Assembly (NCBI RefSeq): GCF_031882575.1
Contig: NZ_CP134772.1
Coordinates: forward strand, 2,499,001 to 2,563,000
Direction: 5' to 3'
Length of the DNA: 64,000 nt
From: Pseudomonas sp. VD-NE ins
GTDB lineage: Bacteria; Pseudomonadota; Gammaproteobacteria; Pseudomonadales; Pseudomonadaceae
Numbering within the stretch: the first letter of the stretch is position 1; each line of letters opens with the position of its first letter. Made by a program: the position numbers and the translations under genes. This document shows, piece by piece, positions 8,600 through 16,316 of this stretch. The notes beneath the pieces were generated by a model. That model did no database searches. It had not been told where the DNA came from and saw nothing but the letters and a program-made list of their open reading frames with translations.

Positions 8600-9336
8600 G
8601 CCGGGGCACCGAGAATTTCGACCGGCAACGAGAACACATAACCCTCGCTGCGCACGGTCTTGATGTAGGCCGGCTCACGCGCATCATCGAGCAGACGCTG
8701 ACGCAAACGGCTGACCAGCAAATCGATCGAGCGGTCGAACAGATCTGCGTCGCGGCCCTGGGTCAGATTGAGCAGTTGGTCGCGGCTGAGCACCCGTTGC
8801 GGGTGATCGAGAAACACCCGCAGCAAACGGTATTCGGCGCCGCTGAGGGCGACCATGGTGCCGTCCTTGTCCAGCAGGTGACGGGCCGAGGTGTCCAGTT
8901 GCCAACGGCCGAAAGCGAGCAAACGGCCGGCTTCGGTGACCACCAGATTCGGCGGCAGCATCCGCGTGCGGCGCAGCACGGCGTTGATCCGCGCGAGCAA
9001 TTCGCGGGCGGCGAACGGTTTGGTCAGGTAATCATCGGCGCCCATTTCCAGGCCGATGATGCGGTCGGTTTCATCGTTGCGCGCGGTCAGCATCAACACT
9101 GGCGTGGCCTTGTGTTTGCCCACGCGCAGTTCGCGGCACAGCTGCAGGCCATCGTCGCCGGGCATCATGATATCGAGCACGATCAGGTCGACGGTATTGG
9201 CTTCGAGAAAACTGCGCATCTGCCGGCCATCGGCGACCACCGTGGTGCGCAGACCGTTTTTCTTCAGGTAGTTGCCCACCAGTTCACGGATCTCGCGGTC
9301 GTCGTCGACGATGAGAATGTGATCGACATGATCCAT
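8596..9336 (-). CDS. OmpR-family response regulator
   Basis: 246 residues. The receiver domain has the acidic pocket (VDDD, residues 10-13), phospho-acceptor D55 in LIVLDIMMPG, the Thr in MLTARND, and the Lys in LTKPF. The C-terminal winged helix (about residues 140-235) ends with the OmpR-type wing IKTVRSEGYVFS. It overlaps the kinase gene by 4 bp. The divergent intergenic region upstream holds two composite TGTATC sites, and a third lies before the MNIO operon, so this protein is the best candidate for binding them (inference). It is divergent from the DUF2790/dipZ operon. Confidence 0.92.
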   Translation of the reverse strand: MDHVDHILIVDDDREIRELVGNYLKKNGLRTTVVADGRQMRSFLEANTVDLIVLDIMMPGDDGLQLCRELRVGKHKATPVLMLTARNDETDRIIGLEMGADDYLTKPFAARELLARINAVLRRTRMLPPNLVVTEAGRLLAFGRWQLDTSARHLLDKDGTMVALSGAEYRLLRVFLDHPQRVLSRDQLLNLTQGRDADLFDRSIDLLVSRLRQRLLDDAREPAYIKTVRSEGYVFSLPVEILGAPA

Positions 9337-9406
9337 CGGTGCAAACCTCTATCAAAAGGGACTGCCGTGCAGTGTATCGAGCCTGCTGCGGCTCGCCTGC
9401 CTGCCT

Positions 9407-9445
9407 TTGTATTGCAGTGTATCTGCAGTGTCGGCGGATACACGG
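9407..9445. promoter_or_regulatory. operator-like composite TGTATC site, distal copy
   Basis: TTGTATT at 9407-9413 and GTGTATC at 9417-9423 form a 10-bp direct repeat. GGATACACGG follows at 9436-9445, 12 bp after. The arrangement matches the site before the MNIO operon base for base in its core. A lone AGTGTATC occurs at 9371-9378 closer to the response regulator. The stretch 9337-9632 is the divergent promoter region and holds no gene. Confidence 0.6.
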
Positions 9446-9474
9446 GAACGCAAAAACGCGAATTTTCCAGGGTT

Positions 9475-9512
9475 TTGTATCGCTGTGTATCCCCCGATGG
9501 CAGGGATACACA
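9475..9512. promoter_or_regulatory. operator-like composite TGTATC site, proximal copy
   Basis: TTGTATC at 9475-9481 and GTGTATC at 9485-9491 (10-bp period), then GGGATACACAGCGATT from 9503, which is the near-exact inverted complement of the whole left arm. This gives both direct and inverted symmetry. It lies about 120 bp before the DUF2790-like gene and 140 bp before the response-regulator start. Confidence 0.6.
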
Positions 9513-9632
9513 GCGATTGAAACGCGCCTGTTCCTGACACAGACGCGATACCTCGCGAGCCTCAAATAGGCTCCATCGAGGCCCACACAGATCGCCTCGG
9601 CTCAAACCCACTGAAGCCTTGAGGAACACGCC

Positions 9633-9896
9633 ATGAACAACAAATCCGTAATCGCCGCCTGCCTGTTTGCTGCGCTGAACATCTGCACGCTGTCAGCCCG
9701 TGCCGAAGCCGCTGTCACCCCGCAAACCTACACCTACGGCACCCACCTGGACATCCAGAAAGTGATCTCGTTGAAACAGGACAACTCGGTGACTTGCGGG
9801 ATTGTCGAGGCGCGCATGACCTACCTCGATTCGGCCGGTCAGACCCGCGTGCTCGATTACAGCAAATTCGCCGACGGCTGCAACAACGACAACTGA
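9633..9896 (+). CDS. small exported DUF2790-like protein
   Basis: 87 residues with a Sec signal peptide (MNNKSVIAACLFAALNI ... SARAEA, cleavage near residue 27). The mature part follows the DUF2790 pattern: YTYGTHLDIQKVISL, then TCGIVEARMTYLDSAG, ending GCNNDN. It has two cysteines (in VTCGIV and DGCNND) that could form a disulfide or be oxidised. The family is small, periplasmic, largely confined to Pseudomonas and of unknown function. The gene follows the TGTATC sites and a GAGGAACACGCC leader, and heads an operon with the next small protein and dipZ. It is a candidate client of DipZ or of the MNIO (inference). Confidence 0.75.
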   Translation: MNNKSVIAACLFAALNICTLSARAEAAVTPQTYTYGTHLDIQKVISLKQDNSVTCGIVEARMTYLDSAGQTRVLDYSKFADGCNNDN

Positions 9897-9925
9897 GTCA
9901 TCACTCTTTATAGAAGGAAACAACC

Positions 9926-10180
9926 ATGAACAACGTATCGCGCTTTTTGACTGCCATCGCTTTCTCTCTCGCCGGCGTCGCCGCCCACGCCAACGCCGCG
10001 GTTGAACAGCATAGCTGCCACAGCGGCACTTGCTTCCAGTTGACGCCAGTGGCCAAGCAGGGCACCGATGGCTTGATTGCCGCGGACGGTTCCAGCCGCA
10101 CGCCACAGGGCCAGATGTTTGCCGAGAACGGCGCCAGCCGTACGCCGCAGAGCCATTGGCTGGAAAGCCAGAACGTTTGA
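9926..10180 (+). CDS. small exported protein with a CxxxxC motif and SRTPQ repeats
   Basis: 84 residues, not assigned to a family. A signal peptide (MNNVSRFLTAIAFSLAG ... HANA, cleavage near residue 24) is followed by HSCHSGTCFQL, a short Cys/His-rich loop. The tail has two imperfect repeats: DGSSRTPQGQ and NGASRTPQSH. AAGGAAACAACC gives a good ribosome site for ATG 9926, and the gene is 29 bp after the DUF2790-like gene. Secretion, small size, a Cys-containing core and co-regulation with an orphan MNIO make it a plausible metal-binding or MNIO-modified peptide. This is inference; the family is unknown to me. Confidence 0.7.
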   Translation: MNNVSRFLTAIAFSLAGVAAHANAAVEQHSCHSGTCFQLTPVAKQGTDGLIAADGSSRTPQGQMFAENGASRTPQSHWLESQNV

Positions 10181-10217
10181 ATGGCTTGTCACATTCATTG
10201 ATCAAGGGTGACTCACT

Positions 10218-11429
10218 ATGTATCTCATCGCATTCCTCGGCGGTCTGCTGACCGTGCTCAGCCCCTGCATCCTGCCGGTGGTGCCGTTTCTGTTTGCCGG
10301 CGCCCAACGTAGCCGCGCTTCGATACTGCTGACACTCGGCGGCATGGCCCTGACCTTCGCGCTGATCTCAAGCCTCGCCGTGGTCAGCAGCGAGTGGGTG
10401 ATTCAGGCCAGCAACAGCGGACGCTACGTCGCCCTGATCGTAATGAGCGTGTTCGCCCTGTCGCTGATCTCGGCGCGTGTCGGTGACTGGCTGACGCGAC
10501 CGTTCGTGATGCTCGGTAACCGTTTGGACCCGGACACCCGGAAACAGGCCGGGCCGTTCGGCTCGATCATGCTCGGCGTGGCCACGGGGCTGCTGTGGGC
10601 ACCGTGCGCCGGGCCGATTCTCGGCGTGATCCTCACCGGTGCCATGCTGCAAGGGGCGAATGCGCAGACCAGCCTGTTGCTGCTGGCCTACGGTGCCGGC
10701 AGTGCATTGTCGCTGGGCACGTTGATTTTCACCGGACGCGGCTTGGTCAATCGCCTGAAACCGTCGATTCCGTTCACCGGCTGGTTGCGCCGTGGTGCAG
10801 GTGTTGCGGTACTCGCGACGGCGGCGGTAATTGCCACCGGCTTCGATAAAACCTTGCTGGCGAACACGTCCTCCCAAGGCGTGGCCAGTGTCGAAAAAAG
10901 CGTTCTGGAAAACGTGCCGAAAGTGGTCGACTACTTCATCAGCAAAGTCCGCGCGGACTCGCCGATGGAGCAGGGCAACGGTGCGATGCCGGCACTGGCC
11001 GGCGCTGTGCAGTGGTTGAACTCACCCGAGCTGAACGCTGAATCCCTGCGCGGCAAAGTCGTGCTGGTGGACTTCTGGACCTACGACTGCATCAACTGCC
11101 AGCACACCCTGCCGTACGTCAAAGACTGGGCGAAGAAGTACGAGAAGGACGGCCTCGTGGTGATCGGCGTCCACACCCCGGAATACGGATACGAGCGGAT
11201 CATCGACAACGTTCGGGATCAGGTGAAAAAACTCGGCATCACTTACCCGGTGGCCATCGACAACAACTACGCGATCTGGCGCAACTTCGACAACCAGTAC
11301 TGGCCGGCGCATTACCTGATCGACGCCAAGGGGCAGGTGCGTTACAGCCACTTCGGCGAAGGTCGCTACGAAGCGCAGGAACAGATGATCCAGCAGTTGC
11401 TGCAGGAGGCCAAGGCGCCTGCGGCCTGA
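10218..11429 (+). CDS. dipZ: DipZ: CcdA-type membrane reductase fused to a thioredoxin-like domain
   Basis: 403 residues. The N-terminal 225 residues are a CcdA/DsbD-like six-TM transporter with paired redox cysteines in LSPCILPVVPF (C17) and LLWAPCAGPILG. After a linker, residues about 265-400 form a periplasmic TlpA/thioredoxin-like domain with the active site YDCINCQHTLP (C291 and C294). The family moves electrons from cytoplasmic thioredoxin to periplasmic thiols. The fused architecture is that of mycobacterial and proteobacterial DipZ. It is the third gene of the operon, 37 bp after the small Cys-containing exported protein, so keeping such cysteines reduced is a likely job. ATG 10218 has AGGGTGACTCACT upstream. 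Confidence 0.9.
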   Translation: MYLIAFLGGLLTVLSPCILPVVPFLFAGAQRSRASILLTLGGMALTFALISSLAVVSSEWVIQASNSGRYVALIVMSVFALSLISARVGDWLTRPFVMLGNRLDPDTRKQAGPFGSIMLGVATGLLWAPCAGPILGVILTGAMLQGANAQTSLLLLAYGAGSALSLGTLIFTGRGLVNRLKPSIPFTGWLRRGAGVAVLATAAVIATGFDKTLLANTSSQGVASVEKSVLENVPKVVDYFISKVRADSPMEQGNGAMPALAGAVQWLNSPELNAESLRGKVVLVDFWTYDCINCQHTLPYVKDWAKKYEKDGLVVIGVHTPEYGYERIIDNVRDQVKKLGITYPVAIDNNYAIWRNFDNQYWPAHYLIDAKGQVRYSHFGEGRYEAQEQMIQQLLQEAKAPAA

Positions 11430-11446
11430 TCAGCAATATCAATGGC

Positions 11447-11908
11447 TCAGAGGTCGCGGACCATGAGCCATTGCTCGTTGTCCCAAGCGTGAAAACGCTC
11501 CACGACTTGCCAGCCGCGTTTGGCGTAGTAGTCCTGCTTGCTCTGCGTATGCAGATACAAACGCGCAAATCCGCAGTCTTTTGCCTCCTGACAAATCCCT
11601 GCAATCAAGCGTTCCGCCAGCCCTTGCCCGCGTGCTTCAGGGCTGACGAAGACGCAGGCCAGCCAAGGTCCGAGATCAGGGCGCAGGGCGAGGTCATCGC
11701 GTGCCAGCGCGGCGCCGCCGACCAGATGTTCACCGTCCATGGCGATCAGGCAAGACCAATCACCATTGCCTTGACCCTCGGCAAATTCACGTTGCCATTC
11801 CGCCAGCGGGTGGTCGACGTATTCGTAGGGGAATTGTTGGTGGATCCATTGGGCATAACCGTCGCTGTGGTGCATGTGATGCGCGAGCCAATCGAGTTTC
11901 AGTGACAT
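11447..11908 (-). CDS. GNAT-family N-acetyltransferase
   Basis: 153 residues from ATG 11908 (MSLKLDWLAHHMHHSD); the longer frame to 11974 has no better signal. The acetyl-CoA binding motif A is ACVFVSPEARGQGLAERLI (about residues 88-106), followed by LYLHTQSKQDYYAKRGW, the usual motif B. Substrate unknown. The gene converges on dipZ with an 18-bp gap, and no terminator hairpin is visible between them. Confidence 0.85.
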   Translation of the reverse strand: MSLKLDWLAHHMHHSDGYAQWIHQQFPYEYVDHPLAEWQREFAEGQGNGDWSCLIAMDGEHLVGGAALARDDLALRPDLGPWLACVFVSPEARGQGLAERLIAGICQEAKDCGFARLYLHTQSKQDYYAKRGWQVVERFHAWDNEQWLMVRDL

Positions 11909-12133
11909 CAGTCGAGTCCGTTCCAGAAGCGAGAACGCATCAGAAACCAATCCCCCAACCTTGGCAATCCTCAAGGTGTTCCAGACGCTTTACAGATTTC
12001 CACCGCTCATCGGCAAACCCCCGGTTTTACGGAGTTGCCAGACGATTGGCAGGGACGCCGAGCGGTCTCGGCGCGATAGTGCGTGAGCAGGGTCACTGCC
12101 GGCCTTGCCCCATAACAAGAGCGCGAGGTTGCC

Positions 12134-12406
12134 ATGCCTAAATTCGTGATTGAACGCGAGATTCCAGGGGCCGGTAAGCTGTCGGAAGCAGAACTCAAAG
12201 CCGTGTCGCAAACGTCTTGTCAGGCGTTGCGCGATCTCGGTCCGCAAGTGCAGTGGCTGCAGAGTTACGTCACCGCTGACAAAGTCTATTGCGTGTACAT
12301 CGCACCTGACGAAGAGCAGGTACGCGAACACGCCAGGCTGGGAGGATTTCCTGCCAACAGTGTGGCGCGGGTGATGACGGTGATCGATCCGACGACCGCC
12401 GAATGA
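12134..12406 (+). CDS. DUF4242-like small protein
   Basis: 90 residues: MPKFVIEREIPGAGKLSEAE ... VQWLQSYVTADKVYCVYIAP ... REHARLGGFPANSVARV. This is the pattern of DUF4242 / SCO4226-type ferredoxin-fold proteins, one of which binds nickel. ATG 12134 has GCGAGGTTGCC upstream. It sits 33 bp before a methyltransferase gene in the same direction. Its biochemical role is unknown. Confidence 0.75.
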   Translation: MPKFVIEREIPGAGKLSEAELKAVSQTSCQALRDLGPQVQWLQSYVTADKVYCVYIAPDEEQVREHARLGGFPANSVARVMTVIDPTTAE

Positions 12407-12439
12407 TCACCGATCCCACCCGCAGCGGAGTTCACTCTT

Positions 12440-13252
12440 ATGAGTACCCCGATTGATCTGACTGCCCTGAAAGAACGCCAGAAAGTCGCCTGGGCCAGCG
12501 GCGACTACGCCGTGATTGGCACGACGTTGCAAATCGTCGGCGAAAACCTCGCCGAAACCTGCGACCTGCGTTGCGACGAGGAGGTGCTGGATGTCGCTGC
12601 CGGCAACGGTAATGCGACGCTGGCGGCGGCGCGGCGCGGTTGTCTGGTGACGTCCACCGATTACGTCGCGGCACTGCTGGAACGTGGCCAGGACCGTGCC
12701 CGCGCGGAGCATCTGGACGTGACGTTTCAGGTGGCCGATGCCGAAGCGCTGCCGTTCGCCGACGAGAGCTATGACGCCGTGCTGTCGACCTTTGGTGTGA
12801 TGTTCGCGCCGGATCAGGACAAGGCCGCTGCTGAACTGGGCCGGGTCTGTCGCCGTGGCGGGCGAATCGGTCTGGCCAACTGGACGCCGGAAGGTTTCGT
12901 TGGCCAGATGTTCAAAATCCTCGGTCGTCATCTGCCGCCACCTGCCGGTGCCCAGCCCCCCTCGAACTGGGGCTCAGATGCGTGGCTGCACAAGCATTTC
13001 GATGACCGCGATTTTCTGCTGCGCGTGACGCGGCGCGAGTTCAACTTCCGCTATCGCTCGGCCGCGCATTTCATTGACATCTTCCGCCATTGGTACGGGC
13101 CGGTGCACAAAGCTTTTGCGGCGCTGCCGCCGGAGAGTGGGCAGGCACTGGAAAGTGATCTGGCGGATCTGCTCAATCGGTTGAACCGGGCGGGGGAGGA
13201 TTCGCTGGTGGTGCCGAGTGAGTATCTGGAGGTGGTGATTACTAAACGCTAA
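12440..13252 (+). CDS. UbiE-like class I SAM-dependent methyltransferase
   Basis: 270 residues. SAM motif I is VLDVAAGNGNATLAAARRG (about residues 49-67), followed by TSTDYVAALLERG, AEALPFADESYDAVLSTFGV (motif II) and GRVCRRGGRIGLANWTPEG (motif III). The C-terminal part (GSDAWLHKHF ... YRSAAHFIDIFRHWYGPV) resembles small-molecule methyltransferases of this type. Substrate unknown. It probably forms a two-gene unit with the DUF4242-like gene. Confidence 0.85.
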   Translation: MSTPIDLTALKERQKVAWASGDYAVIGTTLQIVGENLAETCDLRCDEEVLDVAAGNGNATLAAARRGCLVTSTDYVAALLERGQDRARAEHLDVTFQVADAEALPFADESYDAVLSTFGVMFAPDQDKAAAELGRVCRRGGRIGLANWTPEGFVGQMFKILGRHLPPPAGAQPPSNWGSDAWLHKHFDDRDFLLRVTRREFNFRYRSAAHFIDIFRHWYGPVHKAFAALPPESGQALESDLADLLNRLNRAGEDSLVVPSEYLEVVITKR

Positions 13253-13281
13253 AAGAGCCGATCTCCGGTTCAAAGGAAATC

Positions 13282-13375
13282 CCTGTGGGAGCTGGCTTGC
13301 CAGCGATGACGGACTGTCATTCGACAGCGCTGTTGGCAGATCTACCGCCATCGCTGGCAAGCCAGCTCCCACAGG
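13282..13375. repeat. inverted REP pair (GCTGGCTTGCCAGC class)
   Basis: CCTGTGGGAGCTGGCTTGCC and its complement flank about 45 bp between the convergent methyltransferase and pcs genes. Confidence 0.9.
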
Positions 13376-13398
13376 CTTTTGTATTGATCTCTATTAGC

Positions 13399-14121
13399 CT
13401 ATTTCACCTGCGGCCGATCAAACCACTCCAGCGCCGTGCGCCAGATGCAGATCCCCAGAAAGTACGCCGACATCAGCAACCACAAGCCCATCACCAACGG
13501 GTTGATCACCGGGTGGTTGAGCACCAGCGACAGGCTGCACAGCAGCCAGATCGCCGTCACCGCAATGTTGATCGGCATAAACCGGCGCACGCGGAACGGG
13601 TGCAGGAACTTCATCCGCGTCACGGTCAGCAGCGCCAGGCCAATCACCGTCAGGAAGGTAATCCACGGCCCCGGCCCGATGATGTACAGGCACAGCGCGA
13701 CCACATTCCACGCCGCCGGAAATCCGACAAAGTAGTTGTCCTTGCTCTTCATATTGACGTTGCAGAAGCAGAACAGCGACGACACCAGAATCAGCGACAC
13801 GGTCAGCAGCAGGGTGTAGTCGGGCAATGGAATGTAGCGATAGATGAACAGCGCTGGAATGAACACGTACGTCAGGTAATCGATCACCAGATCGAGGATC
13901 GAACCGTCGAAGCTCGGCAGCACCGATTGCACGTTGACCTTGCGCGCCAGTGCGCCGTCGAGGCCGTCGACAATCAGCGCCACGCCCAGCCACATCAGGC
14001 AGTGGGTCGGCTGGTTTTCCAGGAGGGCGAGGGTCGCCAGGAAGGCAGTGACCACGCCAGTCGCGGTAAAACCATGGGCGCCCCATGCTTTGAGCCTGGC
14101 GATGTGTACAGTCGATATCAC
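13399..14121 (-). CDS. pcs: phosphatidylcholine synthase
   Basis: 240 residues from GTG 14121, which has TGGAGAACGCCCCC upstream; the frame continues to 14184 without a better start. The CDP-alcohol phosphotransferase signature is present: DGLDGALARKVNV, then G and two D residues in DGSILDLVIDYLTYV, with the wider spacing typical of Pcs. It predicts about seven to eight membrane helices. By family knowledge it makes phosphatidylcholine from CDP-diacylglycerol and choline in the inner membrane in one step. Single gene, with a REP pair after its 3' end. Confidence 0.92.
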   Translation of the reverse strand: MISTVHIARLKAWGAHGFTATGVVTAFLATLALLENQPTHCLMWLGVALIVDGLDGALARKVNVQSVLPSFDGSILDLVIDYLTYVFIPALFIYRYIPLPDYTLLLTVSLILVSSLFCFCNVNMKSKDNYFVGFPAAWNVVALCLYIIGPGPWITFLTVIGLALLTVTRMKFLHPFRVRRFMPINIAVTAIWLLCSLSLVLNHPVINPLVMGLWLLMSAYFLGICIWRTALEWFDRPQVK

Positions 14122-14380
14122 GGGGGCGTTCTCCAGAAAGTGAAGCAAGCCGGGTATCACCCTTGGCGGGAAGGGCGCCGGCAAACCGGGTCGGGGTTGC
14201 AGCTATCGACCGGTCTGGCCGGGATAAGGTTCACCATTGATCAATCTTAGCTGGCCGGCGAAAAAATACGCGGGCGAAATTCGTCAACGCTTCGAGCGTC
14301 GGCCAAACGGTGGTGGCGCTATTGCCGCACGGGTCTATCGTTGCCAGACGCAGTCACTGCCAACGCTTGAGGATGACATC

Positions 14381-15148
14381 ATGAACACCAGCGATTTGCT
14401 CGAACAACTGCTGCGAGGCCAGGCCTCGGCGGGACAACAATCTGCAAACCCGGCTGGCGGGGCAGGCGGTTTAGGCGGGTTGCTGGGCGGCCTGCTCGGT
14501 GGCGGCTCGGGCGCGGCCAGCGGCGGCGGATCCGTCGGTGGACTTGGCGGCTTGGGCGGCTTGCTCGGTGGTTTACTCGGCGGCGGTGCCGGTGGTGGTC
14601 TGGGCGGCGCGTTGGGTGGGGCGCTGGGTGGCGGTGGCGGTACGCAAAGTCGTTCCGGCGGTACTAATTATGCGGCGCTGGCGTCGTTGGGGATGATGGC
14701 ATTCCAGGCGTATCAGGCTTGGCAACGCAGCCAGGCCAGCGCGGCACCGCAACAAACGCCGCAAACGGCTAACCTCCTTGCCGGCCCGGAAATTGAAGAG
14801 CACAGCCACGCGGTGCTGCGTGCCTTGATTGCCGCAGCTAAGGCTGACGGGCGTATCGATGATGCCGAGAAACACCTGATCAGCAGCGAAATCGGCAAAC
14901 ACACCGATGATCCGCAGTTGCAGCTATGGCTTGACGCCGAAGTCGCCAAGCCGCTGGATCCTGATGAGGTGGCGCAGGCGGCCAATGGGGATCCGGCCGT
15001 CGCCGCCGAAATGTACCTGGCCAGCGTGATGCTGGTGGATGATCAGCAGGACGCCGAGCGCAGTTATCTGGATGAACTGGCGGCAGCGTTGCAGATCGAC
15101 CCCGATTTGCAGGTGCATCTGGAGCAGCAAGCCAAGGCCCAAGTATAG
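14381..15148 (+). CDS. DUF533/TerB-like protein with a glycine-rich region
   Basis: 255 residues from ATG 14381 (MNTSDLLEQLLRGQAS), preceded by TTGAGGATGACATC. Residues about 25-95 are extremely Gly-rich (GLGGLLGGLLGGG-type repeats). The C-terminal half (residues 125-255) is a TerB-like helical domain: AKADGRIDDAEKHLISSEIG and SVMLVDDQQDAERSYLDELA, as in DUF533/YebE proteins. Those are inner-membrane-associated proteins of unknown function. The DNA of the Gly-rich part is internally repetitive (GGCGGCTTGGGCGG-like), so length variation between strains would not be surprising. Region 14122-14380 upstream holds no gene I can support. Confidence 0.8.
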   Translation: MNTSDLLEQLLRGQASAGQQSANPAGGAGGLGGLLGGLLGGGSGAASGGGSVGGLGGLGGLLGGLLGGGAGGGLGGALGGALGGGGGTQSRSGGTNYAALASLGMMAFQAYQAWQRSQASAAPQQTPQTANLLAGPEIEEHSHAVLRALIAAAKADGRIDDAEKHLISSEIGKHTDDPQLQLWLDAEVAKPLDPDEVAQAANGDPAVAAEMYLASVMLVDDQQDAERSYLDELAAALQIDPDLQVHLEQQAKAQV

Positions 15149-15264
15149 AAAGCCCCACCGGTCATGTTGGTTACCGGATGTGTCCTACGTAAATAAGGGA
15201 ATCAGCCGACTGCGGCTATCCGTAGAGCCAAGCAAAGTCCTGTGTCTTAACCAGATACAAGGAA

Positions 15265-15453
15265 ATGTGGATGCTCACGATCGGCACGTCATTCGCTTGC
15301 AGATTCGAAATCGAGGGAGTTTTCCACCCATTTCAGATATTCGGATTCCGGGTCAGGAGGGTGCGCAGCCTTATTGATCTGATTCAACAACATCCCGCCC
15401 TCGATTTCACTCGCGGCCCGCACTGTCTGATGGGCGAGGCCGCACAAGCATGA
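15265..15453 (+). pseudogene. vgrG remnant, frameshifted fragment of the N-terminal domain
   Basis: One frame reads FEIEGVFHPFQIFGF and then, after a break, DLIQQHPALDFT. The neighbouring frame between them reads IPGQEGAQPY and stops. Put together these match the conserved VgrG N-terminus (short beta strands, a 'GQEAISQPY'-like loop, then 'DLELVSEHPALDL'). Compare the intact VgrG at 40219-42348, which has VLSFVGREAINQPFRFDLEL. At least two frame changes plus a large deletion are needed, so it is decayed. Its last codons overlap the start of the DUF4123 gene (GCATGA). The rest of 15149-15449 holds nothing recognisable. Confidence 0.65.
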
Positions 15454-16316
15454 GCGCGTTGACTTCTTTTCCAGAGGGTTTGCCTTGGGGCGAGCAGCAG
15501 GCCTTTTTGTTGCTGGACGGGGCGACGATCAGCGATCTGCCGCAGCGGTTGAAACAGCTCGACCCGATGGCCAGCACGCTTGCCCTCTATGACCAACCAC
15601 CGTTTTCAGCGTTGCGCGATGTCTCGCCGTTGCTGGTGGCGATCGAGCAACCGAACGATCCGTTGGCGCAGTTCTATCTGCACAGCGCGCAGGAGGAGTG
15701 GGGCGTTTTGTTGTTCAGTGCTGCGCCGATGCACGGCGTCGCCGAGCACTTGCGCAAACTGCTGGTTGTCGAGTTACCCGCCGGGCAATCGGCGTTTTTG
15801 CGCATGGCCGATGCAGCGGTGGCGCATGCGTTGTTCACTCATGCCGATCAGTGTTTGTTCGGGCCTTTGACCTGTGTGGTGACGGCGGACTGCGTCAACG
15901 ATGTTTGGCACAGTCATCGACCTTGGCTGGCTGAGTGTCCGGCGCTTGCCGTGCCGTATCGCCTTGATCCTGAGCTGAGCGCGGCATTGGATCAGGTTGA
16001 CCGGCGTCGAGTGTTGCTTGATCTCGATGCGCATCTGTTAAAGCACTTCCGCGAATTCCATGTCGGGGAAACGTTGGGCCAGCGCTGGCCATTGCTGGAT
16101 CTTATGGAAACGCAAGCCAGCGCACTTGGCTTGAGCTGTCAGTCCGAGTTGTTCAACTACGCCAACCTGACGGCATTGCTCGACGGCAGCGATATCGGCC
16201 AACACCCGCAAATCCATCACTTGCTCCACACCCCCTCGCTGCAATCACCCGGCGAGCGTGTCGCGCTGGCGGCTGATCTGGCAGAACGCTGGGCCAGCCA
16301 AAGGGCGAAACCATGA
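15450..16316 (+). CDS. DUF4123-domain T6SS effector adaptor/chaperone
   Basis: 288 residues. The N-terminal 130 residues follow DUF4123: QAFLLLDGATISDLPQRL, ALYDQPPFSALRDVSPLLVA, EWGVLLFSAAPMHGVAEHL. The rest is the variable C-terminal extension typical of adaptors that serve large effectors. By family knowledge these proteins (Tap/TEC) load a cognate effector onto VgrG. It ends with an ATGA overlap onto the VasX-like effector gene, which is the expected partner. No intact vgrG lies upstream, only the fragment at 15265-15453, so the complex would need a VgrG encoded elsewhere. Confidence 0.85.
   Translation: MSALTSFPEGLPWGEQQAFLLLDGATISDLPQRLKQLDPMASTLALYDQPPFSALRDVSPLLVAIEQPNDPLAQFYLHSAQEEWGVLLFSAAPMHGVAEHLRKLLVVELPAGQSAFLRMADAAVAHALFTHADQCLFGPLTCVVTADCVNDVWHSHRPWLAECPALAVPYRLDPELSAALDQVDRRRVLLDLDAHLLKHFREFHVGETLGQRWPLLDLMETQASALGLSCQSELFNYANLTALLDGSDIGQHPQIHHLLHTPSLQSPGERVALAADLAERWASQRAKP

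Noticed and set aside
15265..15453. intact 62-residue gene upstream of the DUF4123 gene
   Set aside because: Similarity to VgrG is split between two frames, so it is better seen as a pseudogene fragment.
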